From contig CAIVKC010000046.1 in NCBI GenBank assembly GCA_903906365.1, positions 1-64,000 of the forward strand: a stretch of 64,000 nucleotides of DNA, given 5' to 3'. Under the pieces are notes generated by a model. The model saw only the letters and a list, made by a program, of their open reading frames with translations, had not been told where the DNA came from and did no database searches. The stretch comes from an uncultured Bacteroidota bacterium. GTDB lineage: Bacteria > Bacteroidota > Bacteroidia > Chitinophagales > Chitinophagaceae. A program made the translations under genes and the position numbers. Below are positions 25,582-34,698 of this stretch, piece after piece. The stretch's first letter is position 1. Every line of letters begins with the position of its first letter.

Positions 25582-28242
25582 ATGAATATAGAACAGCAGC
25601 GCACCAGGCAAAAGGAATGGACCAAATGGGGTCCCTATGTGAGTGACCGGCAATGGGGTACCGTCCGGGAAGATTACAGCCCGCACGGAGATGCCTGGCT
25701 GTATACCACCCACGACATGGCCCGCAGCCAGGCCTGGCGCTGGGGGGAGGAAGGCATCGCGGGCATCTCTGACAGCAGCCAGCTGCTTTGTTTTGCCGTA
25801 GCCATGTGGAATAAGAAGGATCCCCTCATCAAAGAAAGGCTCTTTGGCCTGACCAGCCAGGAAGGCAACCACGGGGAAGACGTCAAAGAGCTCTATTATT
25901 ACCTGGACTCCAGCCCGAGCCATTCCTACATGAAGATGCTCTATAAATATCCGCAGGCAGCCTTTCCCTATGAATGGCTGCTTCAGGAAAATAAGAGAAG
26001 AAACAGGGAGCAACCGGAATTTGAGCTCATGGATACCGGCCTATTCGACCAGGACCAGTATTTTGATGTCTTCGTTGAATACGCCAAGGCGGACACCGAT
26101 GATATCCTGGTCCGCATTACGGTTTGCAACCGGGGTGGCCAGGAAGCCTCCCTAAACCTGCTGCCCACCCTTTGGTTTCGCAACACCTGGTCCTGGGGCT
26201 ATGACGGTTATACCCCCTGCATAATGTCCTCCAACAATGGAAATATCTGTATTGAACACCGGCAGCTCGGGGAGCTGACCCTGCATGTGGAACAGCTCAC
26301 CCAGCACCTGTACTGCGATAATGAAACCAATTGCGGCCGGCTCTACGGCTACCAGAAGCCGGGGTTTTTCAAGGACGGCGTGAACCAGTATCTGCTGCAT
26401 GGAGAAGAAAATGCGGTCAACATCAACCAGCGGGGAACCAAGGCTACCCTCAACTACGACCTGACCATCGGCGCAGGGCAGCAGGCCACCATCCGCCTGC
26501 GGCTCGAATCAAAAAACAACCCGGCCCCCTTCCAGGACTTTGACCAGGTATTTGCCGCCAGACAGCAGGATACGGATGCCTTCTACGGAGACCTCCAGAA
26601 AAACATCCCCAGTGAAGAGGAAAGGATGATTCAGCGGCAGGCCTTTGCCGGTATGCTCTGGAGCAAGCAATTCTATTATTACGACGTGGATCAGTGGCTC
26701 AAAGGGGACCCCTCCCAGCCCCCGCCCCCCGCCGCACGGCTAAAGGGCAGAAACGCCGCATGGAGACACCTCAATAACGAAGACATCATATCCATGCCGG
26801 ATAAATGGGAATACCCCTGGTATGCGGCCTGGGACCTGGCCTTTCACTGCATCAGCTTCTCGCTGATCGACCCGGCCTTTGCCAAGCGGCAGCTTGTACT
26901 GCTCACCCGGGAATGGTACATGCATCCCAACGGGCAGCTGCCGGCCTATGAATGGACCTTTAGCGACACCAATCCGCCCGTCCACGCCTGGGCGGCCTGG
27001 CGTCTGTATGAAATTGACAAGCAAAATAACAACCAGCAGGGCGATACCCCTTTTCTGGAAACGATCTTCCATAAGCTCCTGCTCAATTTCACCTGGTGGG
27101 TCAACCGAAAAGATGCCGAAGGCAACAATATTTTTGAAGGCGGTTTTCTGGGCATGGACAATATCGGTCTGTTCGACCGCAGCAGCACCCAGTTGCCCAC
27201 CGGCGGAAGGCTGGAACAGGCAGACGGAACCAGCTGGATGGCCATGTATTCCCTCAACCTGATGCGCATTGCCCTGGAGCTGGCCAAAACCAATCCGGTC
27301 TACCAGGATATGGCCACCAAATTCTTCGAGCACTTCCTTTACATCGCAGGCGCAATGGCCTCCATGGGGGTCAACAGTGATGGCCTCTGGGATGATGAAG
27401 ACTCCTTTTTCTACGATGTGCTGCGTTTTCCCGACGACGGGACGATCAAATTAAAAATCCGCTCCATGGTGGGGCTTGTACCCCTGTTTGCCGTGGAGGT
27501 CCTCGATGATGCACTGATGCAGTCGCAGCCGGAGTTTGCCGGCCGGCTGAAATGGTTCCTGGATAACCGGCCCGAACTGGCCAGCCTGGTTTCCAGGTGG
27601 CATGAAAAGGGCATGGAAGAAAAGCACCTGCTGTCCCTGCTGCGGGGACACCGCATGAAAATGATCCTGCGCAGGATGCTGGATGAAACGGAGTTCCTCA
27701 GTGATTACGGCATCCGGGCCCTGTCCAAATACCACCTGGAGCATCCCTATGGTTTTGATATCAACGGGCAGGCATTCAGTGTCAGTTATTCCCCGGCCGA
27801 ATCTACCATCCCGCTTTTTGGGGGCAATTCAAACTGGAGGGGACCGGTGTGGATGCCGGTTAATTTCCTGATCATTGAATCTTTGGAAAGGTTCCATCAT
27901 TACTATGGCGATGATTTCAAAGTGGAGCATCCAACCGGTTCCGGAAAATTCCTTACGCTCAACGACATCGGAATGGAACTGACCGGCAGGCTGATCAGGC
28001 TCTTTACCCGGGACGCCTCCGGCAGGCGGCCGGTTATGGGCGACTATGACAAACTGCAGCAGGATCCCCATTTTTCCAATTACATCCTGTTTTATGAGTA
28101 TTTCCATGGTGACAACGGACGCGGCGTGGGCGCCTCCCACCAGACAGGCTGGACGGGGTTAATAGCCAAACTGCTGCAGCCCAGGATAAAGGGCGATTCA
28201 CCCGTCAGGACCGATGAGGAAAACATAGAAGGCATGATTTAG
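25582..28242 (+). CDS. GH63-like glucosidase (MGH1-type)
   Basis: An 886-residue glycoside hydrolase of the GH63/MGH1-like clan with an (alpha/alpha)6 barrel. An N-terminal beta-rich domain (about 1-330) precedes the barrel. The YAAWDLAFH block carries Asp418, the likely general acid, followed by PAYEWTFSDTNPPVHAWA and, near the end, GNSNWRGPVWMPVNFLIIESL, a hallmark of the family. No signal peptide is visible, so it is probably cytosolic. The in-frame ATG at 25558 adds eight residues; the ATG at 25582 matches the usual start. It lies 100 nt after the SDR gene, with the dienelactone hydrolase next, and may share a transcript with them. Confidence 0.85.
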   Translation: MNIEQQRTRQKEWTKWGPYVSDRQWGTVREDYSPHGDAWLYTTHDMARSQAWRWGEEGIAGISDSSQLLCFAVAMWNKKDPLIKERLFGLTSQEGNHGEDVKELYYYLDSSPSHSYMKMLYKYPQAAFPYEWLLQENKRRNREQPEFELMDTGLFDQDQYFDVFVEYAKADTDDILVRITVCNRGGQEASLNLLPTLWFRNTWSWGYDGYTPCIMSSNNGNICIEHRQLGELTLHVEQLTQHLYCDNETNCGRLYGYQKPGFFKDGVNQYLLHGEENAVNINQRGTKATLNYDLTIGAGQQATIRLRLESKNNPAPFQDFDQVFAARQQDTDAFYGDLQKNIPSEEERMIQRQAFAGMLWSKQFYYYDVDQWLKGDPSQPPPPAARLKGRNAAWRHLNNEDIISMPDKWEYPWYAAWDLAFHCISFSLIDPAFAKRQLVLLTREWYMHPNGQLPAYEWTFSDTNPPVHAWAAWRLYEIDKQNNNQQGDTPFLETIFHKLLLNFTWWVNRKDAEGNNIFEGGFLGMDNIGLFDRSSTQLPTGGRLEQADGTSWMAMYSLNLMRIALELAKTNPVYQDMATKFFEHFLYIAGAMASMGVNSDGLWDDEDSFFYDVLRFPDDGTIKLKIRSMVGLVPLFAVEVLDDALMQSQPEFAGRLKWFLDNRPELASLVSRWHEKGMEEKHLLSLLRGHRMKMILRRMLDETEFLSDYGIRALSKYHLEHPYGFDINGQAFSVSYSPAESTIPLFGGNSNWRGPVWMPVNFLIIESLERFHHYYGDDFKVEHPTGSGKFLTLNDIGMELTGRLIRLFTRDASGRRPVMGDYDKLQQDPHFSNYILFYEYFHGDNGRGVGASHQTGWTGLIAKLLQPRIKGDSPVRTDEENIEGMI

Positions 28243-28310
28243 CAATTTCCAGGCCCGGCAGGCTGCAGGGGAGCTCAAAGCCAATTTATTCAACATTGAT
28301 CAAACGCAAT

Positions 28311-29018
28311 ATGCCAGACAACAAAACCATCACCCTTCCGGTTCAGGACGGTTCTACCATGGACGCTTATGTGTCATCCCCTCCCCGGGGACAGGGTCCC
28401 TGTCCGGGTCTTCTTCTATTCCAGGAGGCTTTCGGAGTCAATCACCATATCCGTTCCCTGGCAGACCGGCTTGCGGGCCTGGGATATGTGGTTATTGCCC
28501 CGGAATTATTTCACCGCACCACACGTGGCTTTGAGGGCAGTTACACTGATTTTGCCGCCGTCCAGCCGCACCTGCGCGCCCTGGAAACCCCCTTGCTGGA
28601 AGCGGATATACGTGCCAGTTATGAATGGCTCAGGCAACAGGAAAAGGTGCCGGAAAACGCCATCGGTTCCATTGGTTTTTGCATGGGGGGCCGGGTATCG
28701 CTGCTGGCCAATATGATCCTGCCGATTTGCGCAGCCGTCTCCTATTATGCCGGCAATCTGCCATCCCTTTTTTCACGGATACCGGAGTTGCACGCCCCCC
28801 AGCTCCTGTATTGGGGAGGACTCGATACCCATATCCCCACCGAAACCGTCAGGCAGGTGGCTGACCGGCTACGGGAAGCCGGCAAGGAATACACCGAAGT
28901 GGTTTTTTCCAGTGCCCAGCACGGTTTCGCCTGCGATGAAAGGGCGAGCTACCATGCAGGGGCAGCCAGGCAGTCCTGGGCCATGACCGAAGCATTTCTT
29001 CAAACCCACTTAAAATAG
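28311..29018 (+). CDS. Dienelactone hydrolase family protein
   Basis: Cytosolic alpha/beta hydrolase with the Cys-Asp-His triad of dienelactone hydrolases: nucleophile in GSIGFCMGGR, Asp in YWGGLDTHIP, and His in SSAQHGFACDER. The 235-residue length is standard. The ATG at 28311 (MPDNKTITL) is preferred to an in-frame TTG 15 nt upstream. Although named for chloroaromatic degradation, most members of this family act on other esters or lactones. Next to a sugar dehydrogenase and a glucosidase, a sugar lactone is one possible substrate (inference). Confidence 0.9.
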   Translation: MPDNKTITLPVQDGSTMDAYVSSPPRGQGPCPGLLLFQEAFGVNHHIRSLADRLAGLGYVVIAPELFHRTTRGFEGSYTDFAAVQPHLRALETPLLEADIRASYEWLRQQEKVPENAIGSIGFCMGGRVSLLANMILPICAAVSYYAGNLPSLFSRIPELHAPQLLYWGGLDTHIPTETVRQVADRLREAGKEYTEVVFSSAQHGFACDERASYHAGAARQSWAMTEAFLQTHLK

Positions 29019-29090
29019 AAACCGCCCTGCCGGCGGCCGGGGATGTCCGGAACATAAATTGTCCTATTTTTATCGCTTTACCAGAACCTC

Positions 29091-30557
29091 ATGCAATCCA
29101 TCATAGCGCAAATCAGGGTGCTCTTCCATTCCTTTTCACGGGAAGAGATCCATTCCATTGAAAAAATACCCCAGTCGGGCAGTATCCGCCTGTATTTCCG
29201 GATCAAGGCGGCTCAGGGAAATTATATAGCCACCCATGGCATCAACCTCAGGGAAAACCAGGCCTTTATCGCGTTCAGCCGGCATTTCCGGCAATTTCAG
29301 TGCCCGGTGCCTGAAATATACGCCGTGAGCCAGGACCAGTCTGTTTATATCCAGGAGGATTTCGGGGACCTGTCCCTGCTCAACATACTGGAGGCGCAGG
29401 GGTTTACCGAACCGGTGTATGCGCTCTTTGCCCGGGGGCTCGGGGAACTGGCCCGCCTGCAGATCAAGGGTTCTGAGAACCTGGATTACAGCTGGTGTCT
29501 GACTTCCAGGGAATTCGGAAGGCAGGCCATCTTGAGCGATCTGCTGTATTTCAAGTATTATTTCCTGGATGCCCTGCAGGTTCCCTATGAAAAGGAAAAG
29601 CTCCTGGATGATTTTGATCAGCTCAGCGAATACCTTGCCCGGGCCGACTACAAATTCTTCATGTTCCGGGATTTCCAAAGCCGCAACATCATGGTCACCG
29701 GGGACAGGGTGCACTTCATCGATTTTCAGGGAGGCATGAAAGGAGCCCTGCAATATGATGTGGCCTCCATGTTGTGGCAGGCAAAGGCCAACCTGAGTGA
29801 GGACTGGAAAAACAGGCTGCTGGAGCATTATATGGATTGTGTGGAGCGGGAACTGGGGGTGCCTATAGACAGGGTTCGTTTTGAAAACCAGTATAACGGT
29901 TATGTACTGATACGTTTGCTCCAGGTGCTGGGAGCCTATGGTTTCCGCGGCCTGTTCGAGCGCAAGGCGCATTTTTTGACAAGTATTCCGCTTGGACTGA
30001 GGAATTTGGGCTGGTTCCTGCAGCACAAGGAGCTGGACCTGCCCTTGACCGAGCTGGGCAGGCTCTTGCAGCTGATCTCCCGGGATGAAATCATCCAACG
30101 GTTTGAACCGGTGCAGTCCACCGACCAGACACCGCTGGTGGTGCATATCAACAGCTTCTCCTACCGCCGTGGGATACCCGCCGATGACAGCGGCAATGGC
30201 GGCGGCTTCGTCTTTGACTGCCGGAGCATCCTCAACCCAGGCCGCATGGAGGAATTCAAACAACAAACAGGAAGGGATAAGGGAGTCAAGGATTTCCTTG
30301 AGCAGCAGACCAGGATGCCCGTTTTTTTGAACAGCATTTTCGACATCACCGATATTGCCGTGGAGGATTATATCAAAAGGGGGTTTGAGAGCCTGCAGAT
30401 CAGTTTCGGCTGCACGGGCGGCCAGCACCGCAGTGTATATGCCGCCGACGCACTGGCAAGGCACCTGCGCAATAAATTCAAAGTGAAAATCGAGCTCCGC
30501 CATATTGAGCAGGAAGCCAAAAACTGGAACAATGAACCCGGAAGTCCCGGACGCTAA
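29091..30557 (+). CDS. Fusion of APH/AmgK-like kinase and RapZ C-terminal domain
   Basis: A 488-residue two-domain protein. Residues 1 to about 330 form an aminoglycoside-phosphotransferase-fold kinase: FRDFQSRNIM holds catalytic Asp194 and Asn199, and HFIDFQGG holds Asp211, the metal ligand. These motifs resemble AmgK, which phosphorylates cell-wall amino sugars at the anomeric carbon. From about 350 to the end it matches the RapZ C-terminal domain (VHINSFSYRRG, FDCRSILNPG, and FGCTGGQHRSVY at 440-450), which in enterobacteria senses glucosamine-6-phosphate. The RapZ N-terminal P-loop domain is absent. No uridylyltransferase (MurU-like) gene is adjacent. A role in amino-sugar recycling or sensing is inference. 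Confidence 0.87.
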   Translation: MQSIIAQIRVLFHSFSREEIHSIEKIPQSGSIRLYFRIKAAQGNYIATHGINLRENQAFIAFSRHFRQFQCPVPEIYAVSQDQSVYIQEDFGDLSLLNILEAQGFTEPVYALFARGLGELARLQIKGSENLDYSWCLTSREFGRQAILSDLLYFKYYFLDALQVPYEKEKLLDDFDQLSEYLARADYKFFMFRDFQSRNIMVTGDRVHFIDFQGGMKGALQYDVASMLWQAKANLSEDWKNRLLEHYMDCVERELGVPIDRVRFENQYNGYVLIRLLQVLGAYGFRGLFERKAHFLTSIPLGLRNLGWFLQHKELDLPLTELGRLLQLISRDEIIQRFEPVQSTDQTPLVVHINSFSYRRGIPADDSGNGGGFVFDCRSILNPGRMEEFKQQTGRDKGVKDFLEQQTRMPVFLNSIFDITDIAVEDYIKRGFESLQISFGCTGGQHRSVYAADALARHLRNKFKVKIELRHIEQEAKNWNNEPGSPGR

Positions 30558-30605
30558 ATTTTTCCAGGAAAGGCCGGTTATCCGCCATGAAGAAGAACCC
30601 TGCGT

Positions 30606-30613
30606 TATCTTTG
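30606..30613 (+). promoter_or_regulatory. Promoter -7 box TATCTTTG for the acyltransferase
   Basis: Exact TAnnTTTG match that ends 14 nt before the ATG at 30628. It supports that start over an in-frame ATG at 30532 or the more distant upstream codons. Confidence 0.6.
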
Positions 30614-30627
30614 CCTGTTATCGACGC

Positions 30628-31551
30628 ATGATGTATTATCCAGTTTACTTTTTACTCTACGCCCTCTCCCTGCTGCCGATGCGGATCCTGTACCTGCTCT
30701 CAGACCTGGCCTACCTGCTGCTCTATTACGTGACCGGCTACCGAAAAAAAGTCGTTATGGAGAACCTGGCCACGGCCTTTCCGGATCATACATGGCAGCA
30801 AAACAAACAGATCGCCAGGGAATTCTACCGGAACTTCACCGATAATTTTATAGAAACCCTTAAACTGCTTTCCGCAAGCAAGGCCTTTCTCACCCGGCAT
30901 TTTATCGTGGATAACCCCGAACTGTTTGAAGCGTATTTTCAACAGGGAAGGAAATGCCAGCTGCACCTGGGCCATAGTTTTAACTGGGAATTTGCCAATA
31001 CCGTCATGCCCTTTTACACGTCCTATACCTTCCTGGTGGTATATATGCCGGTGGAAAACAAACTGTTCAACCGGCTACTGCTGCGCCTGCGTTCCCGAAC
31101 CGGTACGGCCCTGTTGCCGGCCACCGGCCTGAGCCGGGCGATCATTCCCTTTAGGAACCGGCAGTATATGCTTACCCTGGTCGCCGACCAGGCTCCCGGC
31201 AACCTGGCAAAATCCTTCTGGCTGCCTTTTTTTAACCGGCCGACCCCCTTTATGCAGGGTCCGGAAAGGGGTGCGCGGATTGCGGACATCCCCGTGTTGT
31301 TTGCCAGTATCTATAAAACCCGCAGGGGTTATTACCATGCCCGGCTTGAAAGGGCCGCTGATCATCCCTCCGGGCTCCCTGAGGGAGCCCTTACCAGGAT
31401 GTTCATTGATTTTTTGGAGCGCAGTATCCGTCAACAGCCATCCATGTACCTGTGGACGCACCGCAGGTGGAAACATGACTGGAAGGACCAGTATGCCAGC
31501 TTATGGATCGGCCCTCCGGCGGAAAGACCCGGGTCCCGGGATACCCGCTAA
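30628..31551 (+). CDS. Lipid A biosynthesis (LpxL/HtrB-like) acyltransferase
   Basis: Inner-membrane acyltransferase of the lysophospholipid/lipid A family, 307 residues. An N-terminal membrane anchor (YFLLYALSLLPMRILYLLSD) is followed by the catalytic HX4E motif GHSFNWE (His116, Glu121), the block TLVADQAPGN, and WLPFFNRPTPFMQGPERGARI. In this phylum such enzymes add secondary acyl chains to lipid A or make aminolipids. The start at 30628 begins MMYYPVYF, as in relatives, and sits behind a TATCTTTG box. It follows the kinase/RapZ fusion by 70 nt. Confidence 0.88.
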   Translation: MMYYPVYFLLYALSLLPMRILYLLSDLAYLLLYYVTGYRKKVVMENLATAFPDHTWQQNKQIAREFYRNFTDNFIETLKLLSASKAFLTRHFIVDNPELFEAYFQQGRKCQLHLGHSFNWEFANTVMPFYTSYTFLVVYMPVENKLFNRLLLRLRSRTGTALLPATGLSRAIIPFRNRQYMLTLVADQAPGNLAKSFWLPFFNRPTPFMQGPERGARIADIPVLFASIYKTRRGYYHARLERAADHPSGLPEGALTRMFIDFLERSIRQQPSMYLWTHRRWKHDWKDQYASLWIGPPAERPGSRDTR

Positions 31552-31578
31552 GCCCTCCCCGGTACCAGGCGGTATTGG

Positions 31579-32295
31579 TTAGCGACAGTATTGCAGGATC
31601 ATCTCCCGGGCATCCGCATAACCCGCCTCCAAGGCTTTTTTGAGGTCCTGGCAGGCTGCTTCCCTTTGATGGAGTGATATCCTGGTCATGCCCCTGAAAA
31701 AAAACAGTTTGACCGAATAGAGGGAATCCAGCGCGATGGTGCGCGAAAAATCCCTTTCGGCGGGCTCAAATTTTCCCTGCATGTATTCGGTAAGTCCCCT
31801 GGTATAAAAGGCCCCGGCAAAAGCAGGCCTGAGTTCAAGGGCCTTTCCGAGGTCCTTTTCAGCGGCCTCGTAGTTTTTCAGTTCCATCTGGCAGCCCCCC
31901 CGGTAAAAATAAGCGTCCTCCAGGTCTGGTTTCTGCTCAATGGCTTTGTCAAAATCTGCGATGGCTTCCGTGTAGGCTTTCCCCCTGAATCGAACCAGGC
32001 CCCGGTACATATAAGCCTTCGCATACCCGGGCTTGAGTGCAATCGCCTGGCTGAAGTCCAGGTAGGCTGCCGTATCTTTTTGAACGAACCTGGACAGCCC
32101 GCGGTAGTAATAGGCTTCCGGGAAATTGGCTTTGGCGGCCAGGGCACGGGTGAATGCATCTATGGCAGCCGGATATTCCCGGGCGTTGTATTTGACCATC
32201 CCGGCATTAAAAATCTCCATGGCGGTCTGGGCCTTACCAGCGGGCGGGTATAACAGGGCCGCCATAAGGCATAAAAGGAACAGGTATTTTTTCAC
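31579..32295 (-). CDS. Secreted tetratricopeptide repeat protein
   Basis: A 238-residue exported protein with a GTG start, a clear signal peptide (YLFLLCLMAALLYPPAGKAQ), and at least five TPR units of 34 residues. They show the typical pattern, for example PEAYYYRGLSRFVQKDTAAYLDFSQAI and LEDAYFYRGGCQMELKNYEAAEKDLGKAL. It is a protein-protein interaction scaffold with no catalytic domain. It is convergent with the acyltransferase (27 nt apart) and divergent from DUF1345. Confidence 0.82.
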   Translation of the reverse strand: MKKYLFLLCLMAALLYPPAGKAQTAMEIFNAGMVKYNAREYPAAIDAFTRALAAKANFPEAYYYRGLSRFVQKDTAAYLDFSQAIALKPGYAKAYMYRGLVRFRGKAYTEAIADFDKAIEQKPDLEDAYFYRGGCQMELKNYEAAEKDLGKALELRPAFAGAFYTRGLTEYMQGKFEPAERDFSRTIALDSLYSVKLFFFRGMTRISLHQREAACQDLKKALEAGYADAREMILQYCR

Positions 32296-32487
32296 AATAA
32301 TAATTTACGAGGAAGTTACCCATTATTTGGAATTACGGGTACATCATCCTGGTGGCCTGGCAACCGGAGGGAAAGGGAAAGTCCCCTTTCAATTCCTTAC
32401 TTTACAAAGGGGAGCCGATGCACAAGCGATAATAAGTGCTAATTTTACCCGTCCATACCAAGGAGCCATCCGCAAAAACAATGACCA

Positions 32488-33168
32488 TTGAAAAATAAAT
32501 CGTTCATCCACCGCTTCAACAGACTGACCTCCTTCCAGAAACTCCTGATCGGCTGGCTGATTACCGGGATTTCTTTCCTGCTTTTTTCTCCCATACGCAT
32601 GGAGCCCATTACCCGGACCATGATATGCTGGGATGTTTTTGGCTCGGTGTATATCATCATGAGTCTCATCACCTTTTTTTCCATGCATTCCAAGGAAATC
32701 AGGCTGCTGGTTAGCATACAGGACTCCAGCCGGCTGGTCGTCTTCCTGACGGTGCTGGTATCGACCCTGTCCAGCCTGCTGGGGATACTTATCCTGCTGC
32801 TTAACAAAGGCTCTTGGATACTCAATAAATACGTGGAGACTTTTATCTATATTCTAGGGGTCAGCTGCTCGTGGATGCTGCTGCATATTATCTTCACTTT
32901 TCGCTATGCGCATATGTATTACCGGTCAGACCCTTCCCGGGAATGCACGATTTCCGGAGGCCTGGAGATCCCCAACGAAAAATACCCGGACTATATTGAT
33001 TTTGCCTATTTTTCCTTTGTGATCGGTATGACCTTTCAGGTCTCCGACATCAGCATTTCCTCCCGCAGCCTCCGAAGGCTGGTCCTGCTGCACGGCATGC
33101 TGGCCTTCCTGTTCAATACCGTGATTGTAGCCCTTAGCATCAACGTGATACTGGATCTCAAAGGATAG
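32488..33168 (+). CDS. DUF1345 family membrane protein
   Basis: A 226-residue multi-pass membrane protein. The C-terminal half is diagnostic: FRYAHMYYRSD, then DFAYFSFVIGMTFQVSDISISSR, then RRLVLLHGMLAFLFNTVIVALSIN. Four or five helices are visible. Function is unknown for the family, although its conserved region resembles a channel-like fold. No ATG is available at the expected N-terminus; TTG at 32488 gives the basic leader NKSFIHRFNRLTSFQK and is the best start. A possible promoter word, TAATTTTA, lies about 45 nt upstream. Confidence 0.82.
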   Translation: MKNKSFIHRFNRLTSFQKLLIGWLITGISFLLFSPIRMEPITRTMICWDVFGSVYIIMSLITFFSMHSKEIRLLVSIQDSSRLVVFLTVLVSTLSSLLGILILLLNKGSWILNKYVETFIYILGVSCSWMLLHIIFTFRYAHMYYRSDPSRECTISGGLEIPNEKYPDYIDFAYFSFVIGMTFQVSDISISSRSLRRLVLLHGMLAFLFNTVIVALSINVILDLKG

Positions 33169-33197
33169 GCCCTCGCCGACTGCGGGGAATTATCCTC

Positions 33198-34604
33198 TTA
33201 ATTGAGGACGCTTTTTTCCTTGAGGATCTCAATGGAGGGCTGTTCTTTAATACTGGTCCAGCCGCCCACCACATTGCGCAGGTTATGAATACCCTGCCTT
33301 TTGAGCAGGGAAGAGGCGATGATGCTGCGGTATCCGCCGGCGCAGTGCACATAAATATTATGATGGTCATCCAGATTTGCCATGGAGGCCGGATCAACCA
33401 GGTCACTGACGGGGATATTGACCGCACCGGCCACATGCCCATCCGCAAATTCAGCTTCCCGGCGCACGTCGATTATCACCATATTTTCATCAAAGGGTAT
33501 ATCCATGGCCAGTTCATCGGCAGAAACATCCACGATCATATCGATGGGATAGGCCGCCTTTTTCCAGGACTCAAATCCACCCTCCAGGTATCCGATCATC
33601 TTGTCAAATCCCACCCTGGCCATCCGCACCATGCTTTCCCTTTCCTTACCCGGATCGGTTACCAGGATCATGGGTTTGTCAAAGGGCAACAGACTGCCGG
33701 CCCATTCGGCAAAGCGCCCGTCCAGGCCGATGCTGATGGAGCCGGGAATGAATCCCTGGGTAAACTCCGCAGACTGGCGCGTATCAAGGAGGATCAGGTC
33801 ACCCTGGTCCATTTTGTCCTTCACTTCCTGGGCACTGAGGGCCTTCATTCCCTGCAGGAGCACCTCTTCCAGGCTGTCATACCCTTCTTTATTGATTTTG
33901 GCGTTAATGGGAAAATAAGTGGGGGGTGCGGTAAGCCCTTCGGTGACCGCAGTCACAAAAGCTTCCCTGCTTTGGGGCTGTAGGGCGTAATTGGTCAGCT
34001 TTTCTTCATCTATGGTACTGAAAGTGCTTGGACCCAGGTTTTTACCGCAACTGCTGCCAGGACCGTGGGCCGGGTAAACAATTACATGTCCGGGCAGGGG
34101 CATGATCTTATTTTGCAGGGAGTCATAGAGCATACCGGCCAGTTCCTCCTTACTCAGGTTACCGCTGCTCAGGTCTGGCCTGCCCACATCGCCGACAAAG
34201 AGGGTGTCGCCCGTAAAGATGGCATAAGGGGTCCCCTTTTCGTCGCGCACCAAAAAACAGGAAGACTCCAGGGTGTGGCCGGGCGTATGCAGCACTTCCA
34301 GGCTGATGGCGCCCAGTTTGAATATTTCTCCGTCCCTGGCTTTATGAATGGGGAAATTCGCCTCCGTATCCGGTCCGTATATAATGGGGGCTCCGGTCGC
34401 CTTGCTCAGATCCAGGTGCCCGCTTACAAAATCAGCATGAAAATGGGTTTCAAAAATGTATTTTATTTCCGACTGCTGCTCTCTGGCCATCTCCAGGTAG
34501 GAATCAATATCCCGCAGGGGATCAATGATGGCTGCTTCCCCTTCACTTTCAATATAATAAGCTGCTTCGCTGAGGCAGCCGGTATATAATTGTTTTATGA
34601 GCAT
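33198..34604 (-). CDS. CstB-like persulfide dioxygenase-rhodanese protein
   Basis: A 468-residue three-domain protein. Residues 1 to about 240 are a metallo-beta-lactamase-fold persulfide dioxygenase (THFHADFVSGH, VLHTPGHTLESSCF, FTGDTLFVGDVGRPD, PAHGPGSSCG). Two rhodanese domains follow. The first has Asp in place of the active Cys (LVTDPGKERES) and is probably inactive. The second keeps it (VHCAGGYRSI). This dioxygenase, pseudo-rhodanese and rhodanese order is that of staphylococcal CstB, which turns persulfides to thiosulfate and sulfite. An in-frame ATG 18 nt upstream (34622) overlaps the promoter box and is not used. Confidence 0.9.
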   Translation of the reverse strand: MLIKQLYTGCLSEAAYYIESEGEAAIIDPLRDIDSYLEMAREQQSEIKYIFETHFHADFVSGHLDLSKATGAPIIYGPDTEANFPIHKARDGEIFKLGAISLEVLHTPGHTLESSCFLVRDEKGTPYAIFTGDTLFVGDVGRPDLSSGNLSKEELAGMLYDSLQNKIMPLPGHVIVYPAHGPGSSCGKNLGPSTFSTIDEEKLTNYALQPQSREAFVTAVTEGLTAPPTYFPINAKINKEGYDSLEEVLLQGMKALSAQEVKDKMDQGDLILLDTRQSAEFTQGFIPGSISIGLDGRFAEWAGSLLPFDKPMILVTDPGKERESMVRMARVGFDKMIGYLEGGFESWKKAAYPIDMIVDVSADELAMDIPFDENMVIIDVRREAEFADGHVAGAVNIPVSDLVDPASMANLDDHHNIYVHCAGGYRSIIASSLLKRQGIHNLRNVVGGWTSIKEQPSIEILKEKSVLN

Positions 34605-34619
34605 AATAAGGGTTTTATG

Positions 34620-34627
34620 CAAAGTTA
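34620..34627 (-). promoter_or_regulatory. Promoter -7 box TAACTTTG for the CstB-like gene
   Basis: Exact TAnnTTTG match on the minus strand, 15 nt before the ATG at 34604. It lies just after the terminator of the arsR gene, so the two genes are probably transcribed separately. Confidence 0.6.
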
Positions 34628-34633
34628 GTCATA

Positions 34634-34670
34634 AAAAAAGAAAGGGAGCAAGCTGCCAGCCGTACTCCCT
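34634..34670 (-). terminator. Terminator after the ArsR-type regulator
   Basis: On the minus strand AGGGAG (34670-34665) pairs with CTCCCT (34648-34643), followed by TTCTTTTTTT. The 16-nt loop contains a smaller GCTG/CAGC helix. Confidence 0.7.
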
Positions 34671-34698
34671 GAATTACATGTAAACAAAAAGAAATCCG

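Noticed and set aside
29136-30503. A 455-codon open frame antisense to the kinase/RapZ fusion
   Set aside because: It is a mirror of the GC-biased third positions of the true gene. The plus-strand product has catalytic motifs from two families.
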